Shown here: positions 7,514-16,938 of the stretch, piece by piece
Position numbering within the stretch: the stretch's first letter is position 1
How the letters are laid out: every line of letters starts with the position of its first letter
NCBI RefSeq assembly: GCF_034258515.1
Contig: NZ_CP139438.1
Location: 1,612,001 to 1,676,000, forward strand
Length of the DNA: 64,000 bases
Source: Pseudarthrobacter oxydans
Lineage (GTDB): Bacteria; Actinomycetota; Actinomycetes; Actinomycetales; Micrococcaceae
Direction: 5' to 3'
Notes under the pieces: model-generated
The model's database searches: none
What the model was told of the DNA's origin: nothing
Seen by the model: the letters and a program-made list of their open reading frames with translations, nothing else
Made by a program: the position numbers and the translations under genes

Positions 7514-9772
7514 TTGGAGGGTCCCGAAATCCAGTTCTCGGAAGCAGTCATTGACAATGGCCGTTTCGGCAAGCGCGTAATCCGCTTTGAAACCGGCCGC
7601 CTTGCCAAGCAGGCAGCCGGCGCAGCCATGGTGTACATCGACGATGACACCGCACTGCTGTCCGCCACCACTGCAGGCAAGCACCCGCGTGAAGGCTTTG
7701 ACTTCTTCCCGCTGACGGTCGACGTCGAAGAGCGCATGTACGCTGCCGGCCGCATCCCGGGCTCGTTCTTCCGCCGTGAAGGACGCCCGTCCACCGAAGC
7801 CATCCTGGCCTGCCGCCTGATGGACCGTCCGCTGCGCCCCGCCTTCATCAAGGGCCTGCGGAACGAGGTCCAGATCGTGGTCACCGTCCTGGCGATCAAC
7901 CCGGACGAGCTCTACGACGTGGTGGCCATCAATGCCTCCTCCATGTCCACGCAGCTGTCCGGCCTGCCGTTCTCCGGCCCCATCGGCGGCGTCCGCGTTG
8001 CCCTGGTTGCTGACGAAAACGGGTCACAGTGGGTGGCTTTCCCCAAGCACTCCCAGCTGGAGCACTCCGTCTTCAACATGGTGGTTGCCGGCCGCATTGC
8101 CGGTGACGACGTCGCCATCATGATGGTCGAAGCCGAAGCCACCGACAATTCATGGAACCTCATCAAGGAACAGGGCGCCACCGCCCCCACCGAAGAGGTT
8201 GTCTCCGAGGGCCTCGAGGCTGCCAAGCCGTTCATCAAGGCACTGTGCGAAGCCCAGGCCGACCTCGCCGCCCGCGCTGCCAAGCCGACCGTTGAATTCC
8301 CGGTCTTCCTGGACTACGAGGACGATGTTTACGCCGCCGTCGAGGCCGCTGCCGCTGAGAAGCTCGCCGCTGTCTTCCAGATCGCGGACAAGCAGGAGCG
8401 CGACAACGCTTCGGACGCCCTGAAGGACGAGGTCACCGCCTCCCTCGCCGGCCAGTTCGAAGGCCGCGAGAAGGAGCTGTCCGCAGCGTTCCGCTCGGTC
8501 ACCAAGCACGTTGTGCGCCAGCGCATCCTGAAGGACCAGATCCGCATTGACGGGCGTGGCCTCACGGACATCCGCCAGCTCACCGCCGAGGTCGAGGTCC
8601 TGCCGCGCGTTCACGGTTCGGCCATCTTCGAACGTGGTGAAACCCAGATCATGGGCGTCACCACGCTGAACATGCTGAAGATGGAACAGCAGATCGACTC
8701 GCTGTCTCCGGTGAAGACCAAGCGCTACATGCACAACTACAACTTCCCGCCGTACTCCACCGGCGAGACCGGCCGCGTCGGTTCGCCGAAGCGCCGCGAA
8801 ATCGGCCACGGTGCCCTGGCTGAGCGCGCGCTCGTGCCGGTCCTGCCGTCCCGCGAGGAGTTCCCGTACGCCATCCGCCAGGTATCCGAAGCCCTCGGTT
8901 CCAACGGTTCGACGTCGATGGGCTCCGTTTGCGCCTCCACCCTCTCGATGCTGAACGCAGGTGTGCCCCTGAAGGCCGCCGTCGCCGGCATCGCCATGGG
9001 CCTGGTCTCCGACCAGGTGGACGGCCAGACCCGCTACGCTGCGCTGACCGACATCCTTGGTGCCGAAGATGCCTTCGGCGACATGGACTTCAAGGTTGCC
9101 GGTACCTCCGAGTTCGTTACCGCCATCCAGCTTGACACCAAGCTCGACGGCATCCCCGCTTCCGTGCTGGCAGCAGCCCTGAAGCAGGCCCGCGAGGCAC
9201 GCCTGCACATCCTCGAGGTCATCAACTCGGCCATCGACACCCCGGACGAGCTCTCCGAGTTCGCACCGCGCGTCATCGCCGTGAAGATCCCCGTGGACAA
9301 GATCGGCGAGGTCATCGGCCCCAAGGGCAAGATGATCAACCAGATCCAGGAAGACACCGGCGCCGACATCTCCATCGAGGACGACGGCACGGTCTACATT
9401 GGCGCCACCAACGGCCCGTCGGCAGAAGCAGCGCGTTCCGCCATCAACGCCATTGCCAACCCGCAGGTCCCGGAAATCGGCGAGCGCTACCTGGGTACGG
9501 TCGTCAAGACCACCACCTTCGGTGCCTTCGTTTCGCTGACCCCGGGCAAGGACGGCCTCCTGCACATCTCCGAGCTGCGCAAGATCGCAGGCGGCAAGCG
9601 CGTGGACAACGTCGAAGACGTTGTCTCGGTGGGCCAGAAGGTCCAGGTGGAAATCACCAAGATCGATGACCGCGGAAAGCTGTCGCTGTCTCCGGTAGTG
9701 GCTGAAGAGGAAGGCGCCGGGGAGACCGAGCGCGTTCACGCCACGGAGCCCGCTGAAGGCGCAGAGGTCTAG
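7514..9772 (+). CDS. pnp: polyribonucleotide nucleotidyltransferase (PNPase)
   Basis: PNPase degrades RNA 3' to 5' by phosphorolysis and in actinobacteria also adds heteropolymeric tails. The 752-aa product has two RNase PH-like domains (about residues 10-230 and 335-560, the second with RPGRGLT-like [11 protein letters not shown] and [19 protein letters not shown]), a KH domain ([12 protein letters not shown], near 600) and an S1 domain ([13 protein letters not shown], near 658). The start is TTG 7514, set by GGAGGTGA 5 nt upstream; homology begins [13 protein letters not shown]. The roughly 200-nt leader after the rpsO terminator has an unused AGGAGG at 7335-7340. A hairpin terminator follows the gene. 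Confidence 0.96.
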   Translation: MEGPEIQFSEAVIDNGRFGKRVIRFETGRLAKQAAGAAMVYIDDDTALLSATTAGKHPREGFDFFPLTVDVEERMYAAGRIPGSFFRREGRPSTEAILACRLMDRPLRPAFIKGLRNEVQIVVTVLAINPDELYDVVAINASSMSTQLSGLPFSGPIGGVRVALVADENGSQWVAFPKHSQLEHSVFNMVVAGRIAGDDVAIMMVEAEATDNSWNLIKEQGATAPTEEVVSEGLEAAKPFIKALCEAQADLAARAAKPTVEFPVFLDYEDDVYAAVEAAAAEKLAAVFQIADKQERDNASDALKDEVTASLAGQFEGREKELSAAFRSVTKHVVRQRILKDQIRIDGRGLTDIRQLTAEVEVLPRVHGSAIFERGETQIMGVTTLNMLKMEQQIDSLSPVKTKRYMHNYNFPPYSTGETGRVGSPKRREIGHGALAERALVPVLPSREEFPYAIRQVSEALGSNGSTSMGSVCASTLSMLNAGVPLKAAVAGIAMGLVSDQVDGQTRYAALTDILGAEDAFGDMDFKVAGTSEFVTAIQLDTKLDGIPASVLAAALKQAREARLHILEVINSAIDTPDELSEFAPRVIAVKIPVDKIGEVIGPKGKMINQIQEDTGADISIEDDGTVYIGATNGPSAEAARSAINAIANPQVPEIGERYLGTVVKTTTFGAFVSLTPGKDGLLHISELRKIAGGKRVDNVEDVVSVGQKVQVEITKIDDRGKLSLSPVVAEEEGAGETERVHATEPAEGAEV

Positions 9773-9807
9773 CACACCGCACAGCGGGCTCGCCCGCAGC
9801 ATGAAGA

Positions 9808-9846
9808 GGCGGGGCCGGTGGATGATCCACCGGCCCCGCCGCTGTT
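9808..9846 (+). terminator. Rho-independent terminator after pnp
   Basis: A 16-bp perfect inverted repeat: the left arm starts GGCGGGGCC at 9808 and the right arm ends GGCCCCGCC at 9840, with one base between the arms. The tail GCTGTT is only weakly T-rich, so termination strength is uncertain. Confidence 0.75.
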
Positions 9847-9889
9847 ACGATGGCAGCCAGATCCCGGCTGCCCCTCTTGAAAGGCCTCA

Positions 9890-11233
9890 ATGACTGTTGT
9901 ACCCCTGCCGCTTGAGCAGAACCACCGCGGCGATACCCTGGTCCACGGGGCCGACGGCGGCTCCGAAGTGCGGCGTTCGGTGCTGCCCGGCGGAGTGCGG
10001 GTACTGACCGAGGCGATGCCCGGGCAGCGGTCGGCCACCATCGGATTTTGGGTGGGGGTCGGTTCCCGCGATGAGGCCCCGGGCCAGCACGGCTCAACGC
10101 ATTTCCTCGAGCACCTCCTGTTCAAGGGAACCAAGCGCCGGACTGCGCTGGAGATCGCCTCTGCATTTGACGAGGTGGGCGGCGAGTCGAACGCGGCCAC
10201 GGCGAAGGAAAGCACGTGCTACTTCGCACGGGTCCTGGACTCCGACCTGCCGATGGCCATCGACGTCATTGCGGACATGATCACAGGCGCCGTCATCGAT
10301 CCTGCCGAGATGGAGCAGGAACGCGATGTCATCCTTGAGGAAATCGCCATGGACAGCGACGACCCCACGGACGTCGCCCACGAACACTTTGTCTCAGCCG
10401 TCCTGGGCAGCCATCCGCTGGGACGCCCCATTGGCGGCACACCGGATGCCATCAAGGCGGTGGCCCGTGATTCCGTGTGGGAGCACTACCAGCGCTATTA
10501 CCGGCCGGACGAACTGGTGATTACCGCAGCCGGCGGCCTGGAGCACGACGTCGTCTGCGGCCTTGTGGTGGATGCGCTTGAGTCTGCCGGCTGGTCACTT
10601 GAGTCCGATGCGGCGCCGGTGGAACGCCGGTCCACCGAACGTGCCCTCATCACCGGGACCGCAGGGCTCCACGTCGTCAAGCGCGCCGTGGAGCAAGCGA
10701 ACATCATCATGGGTTGCCCCACGATCGTGGCCACGGACGAAAGGCGCTACGTCATGAGCGTCCTCAATGCCGTGCTGGGCGGGGGCATGTCCTCACGCCT
10801 GTTCCAGGAGATCCGCGAGAAGCGCGGCCTGGTGTACTCCACGTACTCCTTCGCGTCCTCCTACGCGGATGCCGGCTACTTCGGCATGTACGCCGGCTGC
10901 ACGCCGTCCAAGGTACGGCAGGTGCTGGACCTGCTCGCTGTTGAGCTGGACAAGCTGGCTGAGCACGGCATCGCCGAGGACGAACTCCGCAAGGCGGTAG
11001 GCCAGCTGGGCGGCGGGATCGTGTTGGCCCTGGAGGACACCGGTTCGCGGATGTCCCGGCTGGGCCGGGCCGAGCTAGTGTCCGGCGAGTACCAGGACAT
11101 TGACGAAACCCTGCGCCTGATCAAAGCTGTCACCACCGAACAGGTCCAGGAATTGGCGGCCGAACTCGCTGCCGCTCCCAGGACTGTGACCGTCGTCGGA
11201 CCATTCGAGGAGACGGAAACGTTCGGACTCTGA
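9890..11233 (+). CDS. M16 family zinc metallopeptidase
   Basis: A 447-aa protease of the insulinase/mitochondrial-processing-peptidase family. The inverted zinc motif HFLEH is at residues 71-75 (HxxEH), and the distal glutamate region ERDVILEEIAMD follows about 75 residues later. GGGMSSRLFQEIREKRGLVYS marks the C-terminal half. There is no signal peptide, so it is probably cytoplasmic. ATG 9890 is preceded by GAAAGG (9879-9884). Its place directly after pnp matches the actinobacterial gpsI-pepR order, so it is probably the PepR orthologue; substrates are not established. Confidence 0.92.
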   Translation: MTVVPLPLEQNHRGDTLVHGADGGSEVRRSVLPGGVRVLTEAMPGQRSATIGFWVGVGSRDEAPGQHGSTHFLEHLLFKGTKRRTALEIASAFDEVGGESNAATAKESTCYFARVLDSDLPMAIDVIADMITGAVIDPAEMEQERDVILEEIAMDSDDPTDVAHEHFVSAVLGSHPLGRPIGGTPDAIKAVARDSVWEHYQRYYRPDELVITAAGGLEHDVVCGLVVDALESAGWSLESDAAPVERRSTERALITGTAGLHVVKRAVEQANIIMGCPTIVATDERRYVMSVLNAVLGGGMSSRLFQEIREKRGLVYSTYSFASSYADAGYFGMYAGCTPSKVRQVLDLLAVELDKLAEHGIAEDELRKAVGQLGGGIVLALEDTGSRMSRLGRAELVSGEYQDIDETLRLIKAVTTEQVQELAAELAAAPRTVTVVGPFEETETFGL

Positions 11234-11296
11234 CGCGTCGGAACGGCAGGACTTAGCTCGCAAACGGCAGGACTCGGCTCTGGAGGTGAGGGGACA

Positions 11297-11809
11297 GTGG
11301 AACGGACCCCTCCCAGCCGTGCGCCGGGAGCTCTGGCCGCTTTCCTGGGCCGCTGGCGGGGGAGTACCCGGTTCGCCCCCGGTCCTTGGGGGCCCGAACG
11401 GACCGTCGACGCCGAGGTGACCTACACCCCGGTGGCTGGCGGATCTGCCGTCGTCCAGAGCTACCGCCACCTGGAACCGGACGGGACGCATTCCGAAGGC
11501 CACGGGATCTTCACTGTCGACCCGGATCACCAGGATGTTTTTTGGTACTACGTGGATAATGCGGGCCCGGCACCTGTAGCCGCCGCCCGCTGCACGTGGC
11601 ATGACGGCGCCCTTAGGGTGGAACGCCGGGGCGGTGCCGGGTGGACCCGCCATACGTTGCGCGTCGACGGCAACGTACTCACCCACATCACGGAGCTACG
11701 AACCCGTGGCGGCAAGACCACAAGCACCACAACGGACGGGTCCGGCGGGGACGACGGGACCGTCCCGGCCTATGTTCCCTTCATGACGTCGTCGTTCCAG
11801 CGGAGCTGA
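11297..11809 (+). CDS. DUF1579-like protein
   Basis: A 170-aa soluble protein with the pattern of the DUF1579 (lipocalin-like beta-barrel) family: FLGRWRGSTRF at the start, a GHGIFTVDP strand, a Trp/Tyr-rich strand (FWYYVDN), CTWHDGALRVERR and a C-terminal PFMTSSFQRS. Members have no established general function; small-ligand binding is inferred from the fold. GTG 11297 has an excellent GGAGGTGA (11282-11289) 7 nt upstream, which rules out later starts. It begins the accessory block between the M16 peptidase gene and dapB. Confidence 0.65.
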   Translation: MERTPPSRAPGALAAFLGRWRGSTRFAPGPWGPERTVDAEVTYTPVAGGSAVVQSYRHLEPDGTHSEGHGIFTVDPDHQDVFWYYVDNAGPAPVAAARCTWHDGALRVERRGGAGWTRHTLRVDGNVLTHITELRTRGGKTTSTTTDGSGGDDGTVPAYVPFMTSSFQRS

Positions 11810-11882
11810 CGCGGTCAGACGAAGCACACCAAAATGACTGCTGATCCAGATGGCGGCAGATTCAGTCAGGTTCAAAGCGACG

Positions 11883-13635
11883 TCACCAGTGCACCAAGCC
11901 CCACTCCCACTCTTTGAGCGGGTCCTCGGGCAGTTTCGGGGGCATGGCGTAGAAGTCGACCCATACAGAATCCTCTTGCGAAAAGACCTCGGGATCCACA
12001 AAGTTGTCGCCCACTGGATCTTCAAGCGGAAGTTCCGCCGGCTGGAGCCCCGGGGGTTCAGCGGCAAGGAGTCCAGGCGGCCAGTGGGGTGGTTCCCAGT
12101 CGTGGTGTTCGGCTTTGTAGTGGCGGCCGGTGGGTGAGGTCCAGCCGGGTGGCTGGGTTTTGGTGCCGGGGGTGGGTTTCCAGCGGCTGTTGTGTTTGAG
12201 GCGGTGGTGTTTGGGGCAGAGTTGGGCCAGGTTGCTGATTCCGGTGGTTCCGCCGTGGTGCCAGGCCTGGAGGTGGTCTGCCTCGTTGTCCGAAGTCCGG
12301 TTGTTGCAGCCGGGGAAGGTGCATTTTCCGTCGCGGAGGCGGAGTGCTTGTTTCATGGCTTTGGTGAGGCGGTAGCTGGTACGGCCGATTTCCAGGGATG
12401 CACCGTCCCGCGGGTCCACCAGGACGCGATGGAACGAGGCGGCGCCGTCAGCGACGAGTTTGCGGGCCATGGAAGCGGGAATGGGCCCGTAGCCGTCCAG
12501 GTTTGCGGGTTCGTCGGTGAGGCCGAGGAGTGAGAACACCGGGACGGTGACCAGGACGTCCGCCTTGGGCACCGGAACGTCGGCAAGATCGGCGCACGCG
12601 CTGTTGACGTCAGTGGCAGCGCCGGCAGAGGCCTCCCCGACAGTTCGTCCCGCGGCATCTGTGCGGATGGTTGCGGCATCTGCTTGGTCATTGACGGAAA
12701 GGAAAGCCAGCCCTACAGGGGCGTCGGTGCCCTCTACAGTGCTGTGTTCCACCGTGCCGGTTTTACCTGGGGTGCTTTCCTGTGCGTGGCTAAGGGCTGG
12801 TCCTGCGCTGAGGAGCAGGTGGGCGGCGACGTCGGGCCGCAGTTGCGTGAGCGTCCGGGGCTCATTGGGGCCTTGGAGTCCGCGGGCGAGGGCGGTGGTG
12901 CGGTTCCAGATGGCGGATGCGGTGCTGCCGGGCAGGTAGAAGCGAGAGCCAGGCCATGCCGTCACGGTCCGGGGCGTATTCCATCCGCCGGTCCGCGGCA
13001 CATTTGCTGTGGCGTTTCTCAAGGGTCTCGGGATGGTGGCGTTCACGCCAGCCGCGGACCTTGGCGCGGAACCGGTTAGGTACGAGTTCACCGGCGGCGG
13101 CTCCGCGGGCGGGCTTGGGTGCGTCGGGGTCGAGGAAGTGCGCAACGAGGGCGGCGGCGCCGGTAGGGCCAAGGGCATCGGTTTCGTCGACGAGGATTTT
13201 CGCGTGCTGCCAAGTGATGGTCCCGGCCGCCAGGGCGTCCATGGCCAAGGGCAGGGTGGCAAGTTGGCGGGCCTGGGTGACGAGGGCCCCGGCGGCGGGG
13301 GAGCTGAGGGCCAGGACCCCGGCGATTTCCTCAACCGCCGACATCTCGGCGTAAGTCCGTTCGTGCACGGGCGCGTCCGGCGGGGTCATGGCGTGCTGGA
13401 TTCCGACGGCCTCTGCCGCGTCCCCGGCCTTTACGGCGGCGATCTGCGCCTCGAGTTGCTTCGCCACGGCCATCCGCTCCAGGCGGAGCTCATAGCGGCG
13501 CTGCAGCACATCAACCCCGGCGGCGGCACCACCGCCGGCTTCCAGGACGGAATCTTCGAGAAACAGCGCATTCAGGCGGGAGGTGGAGGCCTGAATGCCC
13601 TCCATCGCTGGTGCCGTGCCCGCGCCGTTTCCCAT
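11883..13635 (-). pseudogene. DUF222/13E12-type HNH endonuclease gene with a frameshift
   Basis: The gene reads leftwards from ATG 13635. The first frame gives a normal DUF222 N-terminus up to YAPDRDGMAWLSL. The homologous continuation (YLPGSTASAIWNRTTALARG) is in the next frame, so one extra base sits in the CTTCTACC region (plus-strand about 12938-12942). The second frame runs uninterrupted to 11883 and carries an intact HNH nuclease domain: CTFPGCNNR, EADHLQAWHHGG, SNLAQLCPKHHRLKH. If the indel is real, the full protein of about 580 aa is lost. Both halves still have normal codon use, so it is recent or a sequencing error. The family is common in multiple copies in actinobacteria; its role is poorly known. 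Confidence 0.8.
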
Positions 13636-13694
13636 GGAAACATCCTCTAACGGGGGTCTGACATTTTGCGGGTGCCAAGCAGAGGAGAACTCTC

Positions 13695-13961
13695 CTAGCC
13701 CCCGGCGAACGGAGGCAGCACATCCACTACGTCGTCGGCCTCCAACACAACCGAATGATCGCGCACGGCGACTTCATTGAGGAGGAAGCTGCTCCGGGAC
13801 AGGATGCGGGGCAGCGGAGGAGTGCCGGTGGGCGGTTCAGGGCGCTCGACAGCCAGGACAGCCTCCAAGAGATCCGCAACAGTGGAACCCGCCGCCAGGT
13901 CGAAGCGCTCTTCCTCGACGCCGGAGGCAGCGCGTGCGGCAGCGAAGTAACGTACGTTCAA
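13695..13961 (-). CDS. moaD: MoaD-type molybdopterin synthase sulfur-carrier subunit
   Basis: An 88-aa ubiquitin-fold protein ending in PPFAGG. The C-terminal Gly-Gly is the site that is adenylylated and thiocarboxylated to carry sulfur for dithiolene formation by the MoaD-MoaE synthase. It starts with MNVRYFAAARAASG, a MoaD-like first strand. The start codon is TTG (13961), 5 nt after the moaA stop, so the two genes are cotranscribed and probably coupled. Its partner moaE lies in the divergent rightward half of the same cluster. Confidence 0.87.
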   Translation of the reverse strand: MNVRYFAAARAASGVEEERFDLAAGSTVADLLEAVLAVERPEPPTGTPPLPRILSRSSFLLNEVAVRDHSVVLEADDVVDVLPPFAGG

Positions 13962-13966
13962 AAGTT

Positions 13967-15100
13967 TCAGCCCCCGATGGCGCTCATGCTGCGGTCCGGC
14001 TGGACGAAGTCCGGAGCATCGAGTCCCACGTGGTCCATTCCGTGGGCTTTGGGCTTAAGCCACATGGCGTCCTGCCAGCGCTGGGCGAGTTCGCCGTCGC
14101 TGGCTCCCGAACGCAGGAACCCCAGCAAATCAATCTCTTCCCGGGAGAAGAGGCAGCTCATGATCTTGCCCTCGGCGGTGATCCGGGTCCGGCGGCAGTC
14201 TGAACAGAACGGTTCCGTCACGGAGGCGATGATCCCCACCGTGCCCAGGGCCGGGCCGGACAAAACGTCGGAAACAGACCCGGCCTCCCGCCGTCGTACT
14301 TCAAAGCGCTCCGCCGGGGCGCCGTCACGGGCGCGGGGGTCGGGGCTGAGGACAAAGTCGGACGAGAGCAGCCCACGGATCTCGGCGGCCGTGATCATGT
14401 TCCGACGCGTCCAGCCATGGTCTGCGTCGAGCGGCATCTGCTCGATGAACCGCAGCTCGTAGCCGCGCTCCAGCGCCCATGCGAGCAATGACGGCGCCTC
14501 GGCATCGTTGATACCGCGCATCAGGACGGCGTTGAGCTTGACGGGGCCAAGACCTGCCGCCCATGCGGCATCCACCCCGGCCAGCACCTGGTCCAGGAAC
14601 GGCCGGCGGGTCAGCTGGGTGAAGGTTTCCTCGTGCAGCGAATCCAGGGACACGTTGATCCGGGTCAGGCCGGCCGCCTTCAATGCAGCGGCTTTCTTCG
14701 CCAGCCCCACACCGTTGGTGGTCATTGAAATGGGCAGCCCGGGATGGTTCCGGCGGAGTGAGGCAATGATGTCAACCAGATCGTGCCGCACCAGCGGTTC
14801 GCCACCGGTCAGGCGCAATTCGCGCACACCCAGCTGGTCCACGCCGATCCGCACGATCCGCACGATTTCCTCCGCGGACATCACTGCCTGCTTGGCGAGC
14901 CATTCCAAACCCTCGGCGGGCATGCAGTACGTGCAGCGGAGATTGCATTTGTCCGTCAGGGACAGCCTCATGTCCGTGGCCCGGCGGCCGTACCGGTCCA
15001 CGAGTCCGGCAGCAGCGCCGGCGGGGCGGGCCGCCGGGACGGACGGCAGCGCTGCGCCCGCTTCCTCCCGTGGCTGCGGCATGCCTAGCTGGACACTCAT
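13967..15100 (-). CDS. moaA: GTP 3',8-cyclase MoaA
   Basis: A radical SAM enzyme that converts GTP to 3',8-cyclo-GTP, the first step of molybdopterin synthesis. The 377-aa protein has the SAM-cluster motif CNLRCTYC (Cys52, Cys56, Cys59), the LTGGEPLVR block, and the second [4Fe-4S] site CSDCRRTRITAEGKIMSC. It ends in Gly-Gly, the C-terminus needed for catalysis in characterised MoaA. The N-terminal 35 residues are an Ala/Pro-rich extension. ATG 15100 has a TAGCCT box 6 nt upstream (leaderless). It is divergent from the molybdoenzyme gene at 15218. Confidence 0.95.
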   Translation of the reverse strand: MSVQLGMPQPREEAGAALPSVPAARPAGAAAGLVDRYGRRATDMRLSLTDKCNLRCTYCMPAEGLEWLAKQAVMSAEEIVRIVRIGVDQLGVRELRLTGGEPLVRHDLVDIIASLRRNHPGLPISMTTNGVGLAKKAAALKAAGLTRINVSLDSLHEETFTQLTRRPFLDQVLAGVDAAWAAGLGPVKLNAVLMRGINDAEAPSLLAWALERGYELRFIEQMPLDADHGWTRRNMITAAEIRGLLSSDFVLSPDPRARDGAPAERFEVRRREAGSVSDVLSGPALGTVGIIASVTEPFCSDCRRTRITAEGKIMSCLFSREEIDLLGFLRSGASDGELAQRWQDAMWLKPKAHGMDHVGLDAPDFVQPDRSMSAIGG

Positions 15101-15106
15101 GGATTC

Positions 15107-15112
15107 AGGCTA
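15107..15112 (-). promoter_or_regulatory. -10 box of moaA (leaderless)
   Basis: TAGCCT on the minus strand, 6 nt before ATG 15100. Confidence 0.5.
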
Positions 15113-15205
15113 CGCCACGATGGGCTCTGCATCACACCCGGGACGGTGCGGGCAGGGCAAACAGAATGTGTGGCCGGCAACGGGGACGCGGGTATCCGGC
15201 GAATC

Positions 15206-15211
15206 TATGCT
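15206..15211 (+). promoter_or_regulatory. -10 box of the molybdoenzyme operon (leaderless)
   Basis: TATGCT, 6 nt before GTG 15218, so the transcript would start at the start codon. It supports 15218 over the in-frame start at 15146. Confidence 0.45.
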
Positions 15212-15217
15212 GGAGAT

Positions 15218-16915
15218 GTGGACAGCTCCCAGCCAGGGCAGGCAACGCACGACGGCGGGACACGGCTTCCGGAGCGCCCGGCGCCTTCCCTGCGGCATGG
15301 ACGTGGGCGCGAGCAGCGGAGTGGGCATGGGCAGGCGCTACGGCGCCGCGCGTGGCTGGCAGCCGCGGCGGGTGCGGTCGCGGTGGGCAGCGCCCTGGTC
15401 CTGGGGGAACTCTTGGCAGCGGTGTTCAGTCCGTCGCTGTCACCTGTGACTGCTGTGGGCGGTGCCGTCATCGATGCCGTTCCTCCCGGTGTCAAGGACT
15501 GGGCTGTGGCAGTGTTCGGGACAGCGGACAAAGTTGCCCTCCTGGCGGGCATGGCGCTGGTCATCGCCGGATTCGCGGTGCTGGCAGGGGTCGTGGAGGA
15601 CCGGCGGCGCTACGCCGGCGCCGCCATGGTTGGCGTCTTTGGCCTGGCCGGCCTTGCGGCCGTCCTGACCCGTGCCCAGGCCAATGCCAACGCAATGAGC
15701 CTGGCGGTGTTCACCGCCGTCGTGGCGGTCGTCCTGCTTCGGTTCCTGGTCCGCATGCTTCAGGAGTGGGGGAGCCAGGCAGCGGAGCCCGCCCCAGCCG
15801 CGACGCCCGCCCCAACCCCGACCCCCGCCTTAGCAACTCCCGCCCCGGCCCGCCGCCGCTTCCTGCAGGCTTTGGCCGGGGGAGCCGCATTCACGGCAGT
15901 CGGCGGCGTGCTCGCGGCAGCCTGGCGCGGTGCCGCCGCCGTCGTCAGCGAGGCCCGGGGCCGCGTGGCCCTGCCGGCTCCCGCGTCAGCGGCTCCGGCC
16001 ATACCGGCAACTGCCGAGGCTGGAGTCGAGGGCATCACCCCGCTGGTCACCCCGAATGCCGACTTTTACCGCATCGATACCGCACTGTCCGTTCCCGCCG
16101 TCGATCCCGCCACCTGGGTCCTGAGGGTCACGGGAATGGTGGACACGGAGGTTGAGCTGTCCTTCGCCGATCTCCTGGCCAAACCCCTGGTTGAACGCCA
16201 TGTCACCCTCGCCTGCGTGTCCAACAACGTGGGCGGCGACCTTATCGGCAATGCGCGCTGGCTCGGCTGGCCGGTCCGCGAGCTCCTGGCACTGGCAGGC
16301 CCCCGGCCCGGCGCGGACATGGTCCTGTCAAGGAGCGCCGACGGCTGGACCGCAGGAACGCCCCTTGAGGTGCTCAGCGACAGCAGGGATGCGCTGCTTG
16401 CCATTGGAATGAACGGCGAGCCGCTGCCCCTTGAGCACGGCTTTCCCGTGCGGCTGGTGGTGCCCGGACTCTACGGCTACGTCTCCGCCACCAAATGGGT
16501 CACCCAACTCAAGGTCACCAGGTTCGCGGATGACGTCGCCTACTGGACACCCCGAGGCTGGTCGGAGCGGGGTCCCATCAAGACCTCCTCGAGGATCGAT
16601 GTGCCGCGTGGCGGCCGCCCCGTGAAGGCGGGAAGGGTGCTGTTCGGAGGCGTGGCCTGGGCGCAGCACACCGGCATCGGGAAGGTGGAGCTGAGGGTGA
16701 ACCGGGGCGCGTGGCAGCAAGCTGAACTGGCGGAAGGAATCTCCCGGGACACCTGGTACCAGTGGAAGCTGGGATTGGACCTGACGGAAGGGCAATACGA
16801 AATCCAGGTCAGGGCAACGGACCTCTCCGGCCAAGTCCAGGACGAGCAGAGCCGCCCTGCCGCCCCCAACGGAGCCACCGGGCTCCACACCATTAGAGTG
16901 GACGTGAAACCCTGA
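15218..16915 (+). CDS. membrane-anchored molybdopterin-dependent oxidoreductase (sulfite-oxidase fold)
   Basis: A 565-aa protein. Residues 45-190 hold about four transmembrane segments; a Pro/Ala-rich linker and ARRRFLQALAGG (near 212) lead into a further hydrophobic, Tat-like segment. The C-terminal ~330 residues form the SUOX/YedY-type Moco domain, with ERHVTLACVSNNVGGDL carrying the expected Mo-ligand Cys333, followed by a dimerisation-type Ig-like domain (RVLFGGVAWAQHTGIGKVEL). The catalytic part probably faces outside; substrate and electron partner are unknown. It heads the rightward Moco operon, so it is the likely client enzyme. No heme-binding domain is visible. Confidence 0.85.
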   Translation: MDSSQPGQATHDGGTRLPERPAPSLRHGRGREQRSGHGQALRRRAWLAAAAGAVAVGSALVLGELLAAVFSPSLSPVTAVGGAVIDAVPPGVKDWAVAVFGTADKVALLAGMALVIAGFAVLAGVVEDRRRYAGAAMVGVFGLAGLAAVLTRAQANANAMSLAVFTAVVAVVLLRFLVRMLQEWGSQAAEPAPAATPAPTPTPALATPAPARRRFLQALAGGAAFTAVGGVLAAAWRGAAAVVSEARGRVALPAPASAAPAIPATAEAGVEGITPLVTPNADFYRIDTALSVPAVDPATWVLRVTGMVDTEVELSFADLLAKPLVERHVTLACVSNNVGGDLIGNARWLGWPVRELLALAGPRPGADMVLSRSADGWTAGTPLEVLSDSRDALLAIGMNGEPLPLEHGFPVRLVVPGLYGYVSATKWVTQLKVTRFADDVAYWTPRGWSERGPIKTSSRIDVPRGGRPVKAGRVLFGGVAWAQHTGIGKVELRVNRGAWQQAELAEGISRDTWYQWKLGLDLTEGQYEIQVRATDLSGQVQDEQSRPAAPNGATGLHTIRVDVKP

Positions 16916-16938
16916 AGGCTGACACTGAAGGCGGAACC

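Noticed and set aside
8150..9802. 550-codon minus frame opposite pnp
   Set aside because: Mirror of pnp codon bias; no motifs, no ribosome binding site.
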